Under the pieces are notes generated by a model. The model searched no databases. It was not told the DNA's origin and worked only from the letters and a program-made list of their open reading frames with translations. This document shows positions 8,700-18,271 of a stretch of 64,000 nt of DNA, one piece after another. Numbering within the stretch: the stretch's first letter is position 1; each line of letters opens with the position of its first letter. Origin of the DNA: Pleurodeles waltl (Eukaryota; Chordata; Amphibia; Caudata; Salamandridae); contig NC_090441.1 in NCBI RefSeq assembly GCF_031143425.1, positions 221,026,928 to 221,090,927 on the forward strand, written 5' to 3'. A program made the translations under genes and the position numbers.

Positions 8700-11597
8700 T
8701 CAATGTTTGATATTCATATGTCGGACCACTGGTGACATTGTATCGTTGTTTTTCAGGGTACAAATGTGTTCCTGAATACGTTCCTTCAAGGGCCTGATTG
8801 TACTACCCACATATAGCTGGCCACATTCGCATTCCAAGATATATATAGTAAATTTGGTGTTACAGTTAATAAAAGTGGTAATTATATATGTCTCACTTCC
8901 ATTATAACTGAATTCAGAAGTTTTATGCATTGAAAAATCACACATACTGCAATGTCCACATTTATGAAAACCATTGATTTTGCCTGGTAACCATGATGGA
9001 GTACCTTCCCTTGGGGGGGCAGGTAGCTTTTGCATACAAAGTTTCTAATCGTTTTGCCCCTTCTGTGAATCATTCTCGGCCTTTTGTGTAATACTTTTTC
9101 AAGCGTGTAATCAGTAATACAATACATATTTTGGCTATTCTGACTGTACTCCGTACAGAAACTGACCATTGTATTCTGGGAACTTTTAGGAGATGTGCTA
9201 AGTCTGTTCAACAGGGTTGTCCTGCATACCCGATTGATCTTATTTCTCGCTACATTGATAGTTTGTTTAGAATATCCCCTTTGTAGGAATCTTTTTGCCA
9301 GGATATCTAGTTCCGTATCGCATGTGTTTGGTTCACTACAATTCCTCTTGAATCTAGTCATTTCTCCAAAAGGAATGGCTGAAATCAGATTTTTGGGATG
9401 AGCACTCTCCGCATGTAGTATTGCATTACAAGCTGTTGGTTTGCGATAGATTTTGGTGTGGATCATGTTATTTTTAATGAATATATTCAAATCAAGGACG
9501 CAAATACTTTCCTTGCTATATTCATAAGTCATTTGTATGTTATAAGTATTTGAATTTATATGATTGTAAAATTCCACCAGTAGCTGTTCCAATCCAGTCC
9601 AAATCATGATCACATCATCAATGTACCTCCCCCAAAAACAGATATTTTCCGTCAAATGTGAGGGACCATTCTTCCAAATATGAGTTTCTTAAAAAAAAAC
9701 ATATATAGGTTTGCATAAGATGGGGAGAATCTTGATCCCATAGCCACTCCCTGTGCTTGTTTGAACCACTGACCTTCATGCATAAAGACATTATTATCTA
9801 GTGTGTATTCTATCATATGTATTAGCATTTCTGTATGTTCATAATATGATGCTGATCTTCCAGATAGAAAATGAATTACTGCTCGTAAACCTTTATTTTT
9901 TGGTATGCAGGTATATAATGATGAAACGTCTAGTGTTACCCAAATCATTTCTGATGTCCACACTATGGGGGTTATTACAACTTTGGAGGAGGTGTTAATC
10001 CGTCCCAAATGTGACGGATATACCACCAGCCATATTACGAGTTCCATAGGTTATAATGGACTCGTAATACGGCTGGTGGTATATCCGTCACTTTACCATC
10101 ACTTTTGGGCCAGATTAACACCTCCTCCAAAGTTGTAATAATCCCCTATACCCTCTAATTTTGCAAAAACATCCTTTGTGTCCTATAAATATGAGGGTAT
10201 ATTTTTAACGACAGGTTGTAGATAACTGTCGATAAAATCAGAAAGTCTTTCAGTTGGCGACCCTATCCCTGATATGATGGGTCTACCAGGTGGTGATGTC
10301 TTACTGTTATGTAATTTAGGTAAGATGTATATACATGGTGATGTGGGGTGTGGATTGAATATATATTTAAGTTCTGAATCAGAAATCAGACCCTCTTCCC
10401 GCCACATTCGTAACATCCTTTCCAAATCGGTAACAATTCTTTGAATGGAATTGGTATGTAATTTTGTATATGCGACACTATCCATCAATTGTCTATCAAT
10501 TTCCTTGACATAATCTATTCTATTTAAGATGACAATATTGCCTCCTTTATCATCCTCTTTAATAACTATGTTTTGGTTATTACCAAGTTCTTTTAAACTG
10601 ATTTTTGTTTAAGAGTTAGATTGTATGATTTATGAAACTGACCTCTCTTGATTTGATTTTCCAATTTCTATAGAGATCCTCTTTAACCATTTTATCAAAA
10701 GTGTCTATCACGTTGTTGCTCGGTAAATTAGGAATAAAAAGGGACCTTGGCTTGAGCCACTATTTAATGTCAAGTCTTGGACGACTTTAAGTTCTTCTAA
10801 TAGTTTTTTTCTATTGAAGCTATCCTGGTTCATGTCGTCTAAAGTCAATAGGAGTTCAATATCCATAATGTCTCTTATAGAATAAGTGCTAACTATAGTT
10901 TCAGATGTATCTGTGGTTTGTATGCCAATCTTATCCGCAAAGTATTGCTTAATTTTAAGTTGTCGTAAAAATCTAAACAAATCTATGTGTATTTGTGTCA
11001 TATTACAAAGACTGGACACACAAAATCCTAATCCTTTGCTTAGCACTTTTATTTATTCATCAGTCAATGTACAGTCAGATAAATTCACAATGGAAATGTC
11101 ATTACAATCAGGATTATCAATTGAGTTTGCTGTCGCCAAATCTGTTGAAATCAATTGTTTTTTATTTTGTTCCTGGCTGCTCTGGTTTGCACACCTAAAC
11201 CTGTTTGTCCCTTGTTGTCTCCCTCTCCTTTTTCCTCTTCGTGTTCTTTTCTTAGGTTGGGACGCGGCTGGTTGTGAAAATTCCTTTTGTTGCCTAATCT
11301 GTATCTTTTTGCTTCCCGTAAAATACTGGTGGAAGCCATCTGATCTTCATTAAATACTCTACTTGAATTGGCACTTGATATACTCATTGCATCAGATTCT
11401 TCAGATGTGATAGAAAAATCTGAGCCATTGGCTGCTGATACAACCTGCCCCTGTCTATTGGTGGCATGCACTTTATTGGCAAAATCATCAAATCTTCTTG
11501 CAAATGTATAGACTCTATCATTTTCATAGTCCCTACCGTCCCTCTGTATTTTGGACATCTTTTTATTTTTTATATATAGCTGATGTTTATCCAACAT
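8700..11597 (-). pseudogene. Penelope-like reverse transcriptase with C-terminal GIY-YIG endonuclease, broken
   Basis: In minus-strand order: a charged N-terminal region (11597-10708); RT fingers with 'ILPKLHNSKTSPPGRPIISG' and LSDFID (10488-10183); palm motif A 'TLDVSSLYTCIP' (near 9930); 'QGVAMGSRFSPSYANL' (near 9720); and YIDDV, the catalytic aspartates (near 9605). After a linker with a CxxC-type cluster (CGHCSMC) comes the GIY-YIG nuclease with 'TIYILECECG', 'YVGST' and downstream R and E residues (about 8860-8760). RT domain plus C-terminal GIY-YIG defines canonical Penelope-like elements, which integrate by target-primed reverse transcription. At least four frame breaks and a MITE at 9967-10146 interrupt it. 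Confidence 0.85.
9964..10149. mobile_element. 180-bp palindromic Harbinger-type MITE
   Basis: The element spans 9967-10146, flanked by TAT at 9964-9966 and 10147-10149. The two halves are near-perfect reverse complements: the left arm begins GGGGGTTATTACAAC, the right complement GGGGATTATTACAAC, and both continue with GGAGGAGGTGTTAATC and the CCACCAGCC segment. It encodes nothing. The TTATTACAAC terminus resembles the TCATTACAAC terminus of H1 and the duplication is the same TAT, so it is probably mobilised by a related Harbinger transposase. It lies between the RT fingers and motif A of the Penelope-like element. Confidence 0.85.
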
Positions 11598-12146
11598 ATT
11601 TTTTATCTTTACCTCTGGTAAGTTAAGAGCTAAGATCTCAGTTTCAAGCTCTTAAATTTCCTTCAGTAAACTTTCCCTCTTTTCATCTGCATGTTGTACT
11701 AGAATAGTCATCATTCCCTTGGATGCTTCAAAAAGTAGATCATCGAGATAGTTATTGTTTTCTTAATTTTTCCAAACTTACATATTTCAATCTCATACCC
11801 TCTGGGCGATTGGCCGCTATATGAGATGTGTTCCTATCACCTGAGCTATGGGAAAACATTTCATGAAAGATTTAATCCCTATCATCTTCAAAGGTCGTCA
11901 TTATGAAACCTTCAATTTATGTGACAAAGTTTTAGTAACACAGAATATAGAAGGAAGGAAGTGCAAATGAATAATTAGTTATATGAAAAAATGATTTCGC
12001 CAACACTAAACAGCAGTATCAGTGCACATTCCCATGGTATTCCTAAATATGTATTATGTTTGATGGTGCTCATACACTAAGACACATCGTTGCCCTGATG
12101 TGCTTCCCGGATTTTCTGAAGAAAAGCCGGTAACAAATGATCCAAA

Positions 12147-12361
12147 CAAACGTTTTTAGCGGAGCACACCAAATCTTCTTAAAGTACCGATTGTAAAAAG
12201 CAAATAGTGGCTGTATAATTAATTATAAAAATATCAAAATATATTTATATTCCTATATTGTCGTTATCCTCAGTGATGTAAGTTCTCTATAATATTGTAC
12301 AATGATAGTATTTATTTCAAAATCATTAACAATGGTACGTGACATACAACACTATGCAATA
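12147..12361 (-). repeat. Penelope pseudo-LTR copy, 5' end (truncated)
   Basis: Direct repeat of 6425-6646. It ends at CAATAC, directly before the host Harbinger sequence GGGGCTGAGG, so anything further 5' was lost at insertion. Confidence 0.8.
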
Positions 12362-12363
12362 CG

Positions 12364-13628
12364 GGGGCTGAGGGGCCTGGTGCGAAGGAGATGCCCACTC
12401 TCCTGGGTGAGCGGGCACGGGGCACACACTGAGGGGCTGCTGGGAGGGCGGTGCTGGAGGGGGGGTGGCGGTTGTACCTGTCGCCACCACAAGGAAGCTC
12501 CCATCAGTGGACGAGTCCGTATCGCTGGTATCAGCTCCTGTCCCCGCCGTGGAGCTCCCCTCGCCCTCCGTCCTACTGGTGAAATCAGACTCCGTAGTGT
12601 CGCCCTCCAGGGCCATGTGGGATGCAGCTCCCTCCTGCTCCGGTGCCACTGCTCCTCCGCCTGTTGATACTAATGCACACATGTACAAGGAGACCACAAA
12701 AAGAGGGGGAGACAGAAGAAAGACATGTTGAGTGCATGCATTAGCGCTACCGTTAGCGGACACGACAGACAGAGAAGCCCCCTGCACTATGCCCCGCACT
12801 TGGGGTCCACTATTCAATGCCTGGTAAATGGCCTACAAGGCTAGGGCCGATATCTGCACACATGGATGTCACAGGAGCCGGACTAGGTGTAGTTGGCACT
12901 GTACCCAGGTGGGGAAGGTGCCAGAGGGTCTGCCTGAAAAAGGGGACTTAACTAGCACACTCGCCCTGGCCTAGGGAAACCCACAGCCCACCTCCCCCAC
13001 CCAGACATCTCCACTGCGCGCTGAATCGGCAGAATGAGAGTGTACTCACCCCCTTGTTGGTGCTGTGATGCCGTCAAGTGCCCATCCAGCTCCGGGTACG
13101 CCACCGCCAGGATCCTGAACATCAGGGGGGTCATGGTGCGACGGGCACCCCTCCCACGTTGGGAGGGCATCCTCAGCTGGGCCTCCGCCGTCTTCTTGCT
13201 CCAGCGGCGAATGCCCTCCTATCTTTTACGGCAGTGGGTGCTCCGTCTGTGATAGACCCCAGGGTCCGGACTTCCTTGGCGATGGCACGCCAAATATCCT
13301 TCTTCTGGTGGGCGCTGACCTACAGGAATTGTACAGGGGAAAAAGAGAAGTTATTACCAACTGCACCGTCACAGTCATTGGCCTGCATCCCTACCCTTGC
13401 CATGTGGCACATGCACTCACCTATGTTTCATGCACGCATCATTCCCACCCTTCTCTTTCATCCACCCCACTCCACACAGGCAATGCCCATACAGCATGCT
13501 CAAAGTGTACTTACCTGTTTGTATGGAGGACCGTAGAGTAGCGTGTACTGGGGGAGGACCCCATCCACGAGTTTCTCCAACTCCTCCGTGGTGAAGGCAG
13601 GGGCCCTTTCCCCAGACGCACAAGCCAT
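12364..13628 (-). pseudogene. Harbinger accessory gene 2 (second SANT/Myb-like protein), exons 1-3a
   Basis: Exon 1 (13628-13515, ATG start) encodes 38 residues including 'FTTEELEKLVDGVLPQY' and ends at a GTAAGT donor. Exon 2 (13319-13050) begins VSAHQKKDIWRAIAKEV after a TAG acceptor and ends at GTGAGT. Exon 3 begins at 12669 after GTGCATTAG and encodes an acidic Ser/Thr-rich segment, interrupted at 12364 by the Penelope insertion. Copy H2 has exons of identical length (114 and 270 nt), which supports the structure. Together exons 1 and 2 form a trihelix SANT/Myb-like domain with the W..L/R-W spacing of Harbinger DNA-binding partners. In H1 exon 2 is frameshifted after 'VRTLG'. It is distinct from the NAIF1-like protein at 17198-15672. 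Confidence 0.7.
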
Positions 13629-14079
13629 TGTCTCTTCCAGACTGAGGTCACAGTAGCACTTGCAGTGTAGGTCCTCTCCTGTCGAAGATCAGGTAGTGAG
13701 TGATTGAACAGGTAGAAAATGGCAGTCAACGCCGGCGTACATCGTCATTGGCTCCTGGGACCCATAGGGTCCAATGTTAACCAATGCAGAATTGCACTGC
13801 GGTCTTCGACCGTCTACCGCAACGGTGTACGACGCCAGCGCAGTTACCTCACATCCCATTGTCCCACTTTACCGGTCAGGCAGCTGCCATTTCAGGGGCC
13901 CACATGGCTTGATTTATAACTGCGTCACACATACCTAGGCCTTGGCTCAACACTCATTAAGGCAAAAATCAGGTTATGAATGGTTTTCTGAGTAAGCTGT
14001 GTTTACATACCTCTGACTTGATTGACTCTGTGCTCGCTGTTGTCCTTCATAGGCACCGTCCGCTGGGACATGTGAGGAG
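13629..14079. promoter_or_regulatory. Shared divergent gap between accessory gene 2 and transposase of H1
   Basis: The 451 bp between the two ATGs, with genes pointing away from each other, probably hold a two-way promoter. A GATTTATAAC at about 13911 could act as a TATA-like box for the transposase. The H2 copy has the same head-to-head arrangement with 463 bp. No other motif is obvious. Confidence 0.45.
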
Positions 14080-15183
14080 ATGGCGCATCCTCTGGTGTGC
14101 AGACCGCCGGTGGACCTGTCGACAATGGAGGAAAGACATGTAATCATCACCTACAGGCTTGATCGTGCCACAATCCTGGAATTGTGTGCCCAGTTGGAGC
14201 CAGACCTGATGTCAGCTATCCGCCATTCCACAGGAATCCCACCTCGCGTGCAGGTGCTGTCAGTACTCCATTTCCTTGCAAGTGGGTCTTTTCAAACAAC
14301 AGTGGCCATAGCATCAGTGATGTCCCAGCCTATGTTTTCCAACGTTTTGTCCAGATTGTTGTTTGCCCTGCTGAAACACATGCGGAGCTACATCGTGTTC
14401 CCTCAGGTGGAGGATTTGCCTACAGTGAAAGGTGACTTCTATGCCCTTGGACATATCCCCAACATCATAGGTACCATTGATGGGACCCATGTGGCCTTCG
14501 TTTCCCCCCCTCACAGGAGTGAACAGGTGTAGAGAAATCGGAAGAGTTACCATTCAATGAATGTGCAGATGGTGTGTTTAGCCGACCAGTACATCTCCCA
14601 TGTTAATGCCACATTCCCAGGCTCAGTGCATGACGCTTACATTTTGAGGAATAGCAGCATCCCTTATGTGATGGGGCAACTCCAGAGGCACCGTGTGTGG
14701 CTATTAGGTGAGCACCTGTAACCAAATCGTTGGGAATAGTTGTCTGGGGATATCCCTACAGGTTAGTGTGTGTCTAACAGTTGTCCCTCGTCGTTTACAG
14801 GTGACTCTGGCTACCCCATCCTGTTATGGCTACTGACCCCAGTGAGGAATCCCAGGAAAAGGGCAGAGGAACGCTACAATGAGGGCCATGGGTGAACTAG
14901 GAGGATTACAGAAAGAACCTTCGGCCTCCTGAAGGCCAGGTTCAGGTGCCTCCATATGACAGGTGGTTCCCTATTCTACTCACCAAAGAAGGTGTGCCAG
15001 ATCATCGTGGCCTGCTGTATGCTTCACAACTTAGCTTTGCGACGACAGGTGCCTTTTCTGCAGGTGGATGGTCCAGATGGAGGTGTTATGGCAGCTGTGG
15101 AGCCTGTGGACAGCGAAGACGAGGAAGCAGAAGAAGAGGACGTCGACAACAGGGACTCTGTGATCCTGCAATACTTCCATTGA
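14080..15183 (+). pseudogene. HARBI1-type Harbinger transposase, two exons, two stops
   Basis: Exon 1 is 14080-14707, the 93-bp intron 14708-14800 (GTGAGC to TTTACAG), and exon 2 14801-15183. The spliced frame spans 336 codons, close to the usual 350 of HARBI1-like proteins. The DDE residues are visible: the first D in 'GTIDGTHV', the second in 'PGSVHDAYILRNS', and the E in 'ERTFGLLKARF'. The tail is strongly acidic (DSEDEEAEEEDVD). In-frame stops at 14530-14532 and 14893-14895 inactivate it; the second fits decay of a CGA codon. The transposase cuts and pastes the element by recognising its TIRs together with the Myb-like partner. An alternative upstream start cannot be excluded. Confidence 0.85.
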
Positions 15184-15671
15184 GACACAGGTAAGAATAC
15201 AAACTTGCCTACTTCATGTACTTTAACAGTACTACCTCTCTTCTGTCTGTCCTTTTCACCCAGTGTGTGGTCACTGAGTTGTCACTTTCCCTTATGATTT
15301 CACAGATGTGGGTCCCACTGTGTGACATCTGCTTTGTTTGCTTTGTTTCCTCATGGACTAGAGCTGTGTGACATAGGTATGTTGACATTACAATTGAAAG
15401 AGCATTTTGTCACTGTGATTGCTAACACACTATTTTGAAATCACAGACAGACTCCAGATTGTTTTGTGCTTTAAGGGTGTTTATTTAAGTGCTCAATATT
15501 GGAGGGGGTTGTAAAATGGTGAGGGGTGATGGTGGAGGAATGTCCATGGCAGAGTCCAGTCTATTAGTCTCACAGGTGCATTGTCCAAAGGGGCATAGGA
15601 ACTGGAGCTGGGGCAGTTTGAGGATGGACAGGGTGACAAGGTGGGACACAAGGATGACATTCAGGGCGGTC
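15184..15671. other. Gap between convergent H1 transposase and NAIF1-like gene
   Basis: The two genes end toward each other here. No protein-like frame, repeat or clear polyadenylation signal stands out; it is probably two short 3' untranslated regions. Confidence 0.4.
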
Positions 15672-17198
15672 TCATTTCTTGTTGGGGGTCTTGGCATTGT
15701 TCTCTGTCTTTGTCCTGGATCTCAGGGACCGTTTGTGGGGTGGTTTTCCCGCTGCAGGAGGTGGGGTGCTGGTGTGGTGGTCCCGTGGCAGTGCCTCCTG
15801 TCCACTAGCGCCGGCGGAGGTGGTAGGCAGTTCATCGTCCATGCTAGTGTCAGGGGCCCCTTGTTGTGCCACAGTGTCCCTCTTGGTGTTGAGGACTTCC
15901 TTCAGCACCCCTACGATGGTGCCCAGGGTGGAATTGATGGATCTGAGTTCCTTCCTGAACCCCAAATACTGTTCCTCCTGCAGCCGCTGGGTCTCCTGAA
16001 ATTTGGCCATAATGTTGCCATCGTCTCCTGGGAATGATGGTACGCTCCCATGATGTTGGAGAGGGCCTCGTGGAGAGTGGGTTCCCTGGGCCTGTCCTCC
16101 CCCTGTCACACAGCAGCCCTCCCAGTTCCCCTGTTTCCCTGGGCCTCTGTCCCCTGGACCGTGTGCCCACTGACACTGCCCCCAGGTCCCTGTTGTTGTT
16201 GGGGTGGTGGGTTAGCCTGGGTCCCCTGTAGTGGTGGACACACTGCTGATTGACGTGTCCTGGAGACAGAGGTATGGGCCCGCTGGGTGGGTGCTGTGCT
16301 GGTGTTTCCAAATGGGGGAAGCTCTGTGGTGGCCTGTGACTGTGTCAGGGGAACCGACTGTCCCAAGGTCCGAGATGGGCCTGGCTGGTTGTCTAGATCC
16401 AGTTGGACAGAGCTGCTGTCATCACTGTGGGCCTCTTCTGTTGGTGGTGTGGACATGTCTGGACCCTCCTGTGCGGTGACATTGGGTAGGGGTCCTGCAG
16501 GGGTATAAAAGCACGATTATTGCATCTGTGTGTGCCATGGTGTGCAATGGGTGGGTGACCGTGTGCCCCAGTACTTGCATTCCTGTGTGGGACCTTGTGT
16601 GATGATGGTTTAGGGATGTTTATGGGTATGTGCAGTGGCCATGCTTTGGTGATGGGTGTCCATGCTTTGTTGTTGCATGCAGGGCTTGGTGTTGGGATGT
16701 GTGGTTTGTGATATTGGGACATTTGTGAGGAGTTGGAGTGATGAGGGTGAGGTCGAAGATGGGGGTATGTGATGGCATGTAGGTAGGGTGGGGGATATAG
16801 TAGTAAAGAATTGCCTTACCAGAGTCCATTCCTCCATCTACTCCTGCGAGGCCCTCAGGATGCAGAATAGCCAAGACTTGCTCCTCCCATGTTGTTAGTT
16901 CTGGGGGAGGAGGTGGGGGTCCGCCGCTAGTCCTCTGAACCACAAGGAGATGTCTTGATACCACGGAACGCACCTTCCCACGAAGGTCTTTCCACCTCTT
17001 CCTGATGTCATCCCTATTTCTTTGGTGCTGTCCCACTGCATTGACCCTGTCCACTATTCTTCGCCATAACTCCATCTTCCTAGCTATGGAGGTGTGCTGC
17101 ACCTGTGATCCGAATAGCTGTGGCTCTACCCGGACGATTTCCTCCACCATGACCCTGAGCTCCTCCTCAGAGAACCTGGGGTGTCTTTGCCGTGCCAT
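15672..17198 (-). pseudogene. NAIF1-like Myb/SANT DNA-binding protein of Harbinger H1
   Basis: Exon 1 (17198-16820) starts MARQRHPRFSEEELRVMVEE and contains a Myb/SANT-like domain with 'LFG', 'ARKMELWRRIVDRVNAVG' and 'RNRDDIRKRWKDLR' in the expected order, then a proline run. A GTAAGG donor follows. Exon 2 starts at 16494 after CTGCAG and encodes a Ser/Thr/Pro/Gln-rich linker, a probable coiled coil (15 kb region near 16040-15900) and a basic tail (KRSLRSRTKT). Exon 2 has a TGA where H2 has CGA, and a frameshift after it, so it is a pseudogene. In known Harbinger systems this protein binds DNA and carries the transposase to the nucleus; here that is inferred from family. Confidence 0.75.
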
Positions 17199-17748
17199 GG
17201 CGTGGTGTGGGTGATGTGTGGGGTGGTGAGTGTTGTGATGTGTGGGGTGATATTTAGTGGTGTGTTGTGTGAGGTGCGTGGAAGTTATGTGGGTGATAGT
17301 ATTGTGTGCCTGTGGATGCTTGGTTGTAGTTTGTAGTGTCTCTCTCTGGCCTTCTTTCGTGATTTTGGTCGTAGGGGTTTGTGGGTGATGTGGGTGGGTG
17401 TTTTATTTTGTATTGTGTGTGTGGGAATGGTGTGTGTATGTGTATCAGGTGTGTGTATTTCGAATTGTCCAATGTGGTGGTGTTTTGGAGATGTGTGTGT
17501 ATTTTGAGCGCAGCGGTGTGTACCGCCAAAGGAATACCGTGGTAGAAAGACCGCTGCGTGGATTCGTGGGTCGTGATAGTGTGGGCGTATTTCTGTTGGC
17601 GTGATGGTGGAGGTTTTGTTGTGGTGGACTTTTGTGGGCGTCTACATTTTGGCGGATTCCGAGCTGTGGGTCATATTAACCGTGGTGGAATTCCGCTACC
17701 GCGGCGGTGTGTTGCCGGTCTTCTGCACGGTGGTAAGCGGCTTTTACC
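17199..17748. other. GT-rich upstream and subterminal region of H1
   Basis: From 17199 to about 17500 the plus strand is dominated by GTGTG/GGTGG runs. The NAIF1-like gene starts at its left edge and reads away from it, so this is its promoter side. From 17510 to 17748 GCGGTG and ACCGCC strings (including ACCGCCAA at 17522 and 17746) mirror the left subterminal cluster. Confidence 0.5.
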
Positions 17749-17772
17749 GCCAATGTTGTAATGAGGGCCTAT
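17749..17772 (+). repeat. Right terminal inverted repeat of H1 and target duplication TAT
   Basis: The complement begins GGCCCTCATTACAAC, matching the left TIR except near the outer tip. TAT at 17770-17772 duplicates 3699-3701. Confidence 0.8.
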
Positions 17773-18271
17773 GTTGTTAATTAGTGCGATGCTGTGTGAA
17801 TTTTTTATTGCGTATGTGTGTGTATAGTTGCTTAAGTATCTGTAATCTGAGACTACTCCATATGAATGGTCTGGTTTTGCAACAGGGAATAATGGATTAG
17901 TCATAGCAGAGAAACAGGGCTCTATTACTCTCTGGTATTCAAGCCAGGTGAGACTCTCTCTCACTGGAGCTTTAGCCTTGAGTTTAACAGGATATTGCTG
18001 CTGAGGCTGGCGTGTGGACCTGATAGGTATTACATGGTAGGGGGAGTCCTTATCCTATCCAACGTGTTTGTGGATTAGCGCAGGTGCCTGTGCCAAAGAC
18101 CAGTCAACAGAGCAAGCTTCTTTTTACTGCTTCCAGAACAAGACCTGAGAAAGAAGGCAAGATGACATCTTCCCCATGTGAGGGCCTATGGACGTGTTCA
18201 GGTGGCCAGGCTCTTTCTGCCAATAGGATATCGCAATTAAGTTCTTCCCAAAAAATTACACTAATAGTGCG
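17770..18271 (-). pseudogene. pol: Endogenous retrovirus pol fossil, upstream half (start of RT)
   Basis: The minus-strand frame has the entry to a retroviral reverse transcriptase: 'NPLFPVAKPD', then 'VVSDYRYL', the finger motifs that precede the catalytic domain. A degenerate stretch upstream (to 18271) fits the protease-RT linker. It is collinear with the half at 2144-3701; Harbinger H1 sits between them. On its upstream side it is cut off by an LTR at 18272, so gag and protease are not visible. One frame break lies near 18060. Confidence 0.65.

Larger units (their letters stand above)
6423..12363 (-). mobile_element. Penelope-like retroelement with GIY-YIG endonuclease
   Basis: About 5.9 kb, read on the minus strand, inserted into exon 3 of the H1 accessory gene. 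The flanking decamer GGGGCTGAGG at 6413-6422 recurs at 12364-12373, a plausible target duplication. About 215-220 bp at the left end (6425-6646) repeats directly at the right end (12147-12361), as expected for the pseudo-LTRs of Penelope-like elements. The right (5') copy stops at 12361 while the left copy continues, so the 5' pseudo-LTR looks truncated. Between them lie reverse transcriptase and GIY-YIG domains (8700-11597) and a hammerhead-like motif (6773-6820). Sequence at 11598-12146 has no convincing frame. The type resembles the Neptune/Poseidon elements of fish and amphibians. Confidence 0.85.
3702..17769 (+). mobile_element. PIF-Harbinger DNA transposon H1 (interrupted by a Penelope-like element)
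   Basis: The element is bounded by TIRs and a TAT duplication. Its own length is about 8.1 kb once the nested 5.9-kb Penelope-like element is removed. It holds three genes: a HARBI1-type transposase on the plus strand (14080-15183), a NAIF1-like Myb/SANT gene on the minus strand (17198-15672), and a second, different SANT-like gene on the minus strand (13628 to about 5100, three exons). The transposase and second SANT gene diverge from a shared 451-bp gap. ACCGCCAA motifs cluster near both ends. All three genes have stops or frameshifts, so this copy is not autonomous. Harbinger elements normally carry a transposase and one Myb-like protein; the second SANT gene is the unusual part. Confidence 0.85.

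Noticed and set aside
9652..10047. The first residues of the minus-strand frame seemed to be an N-terminal extension of the Penelope RT
   Set aside because: They are encoded by the palindromic MITE, not by the element.
12101..12146. Searched for a second hammerhead motif near the 5' pseudo-LTR
   Set aside because: No GAAAC...CTGATGA-type core; the 5' copy is truncated before the motif.
6423..12363. Considered an LTR retrotransposon because of the direct terminal repeats
   Set aside because: The RT motifs, GIY-YIG domain and unequal terminal repeats fit a Penelope-like element; there is no integrase, protease or gag.
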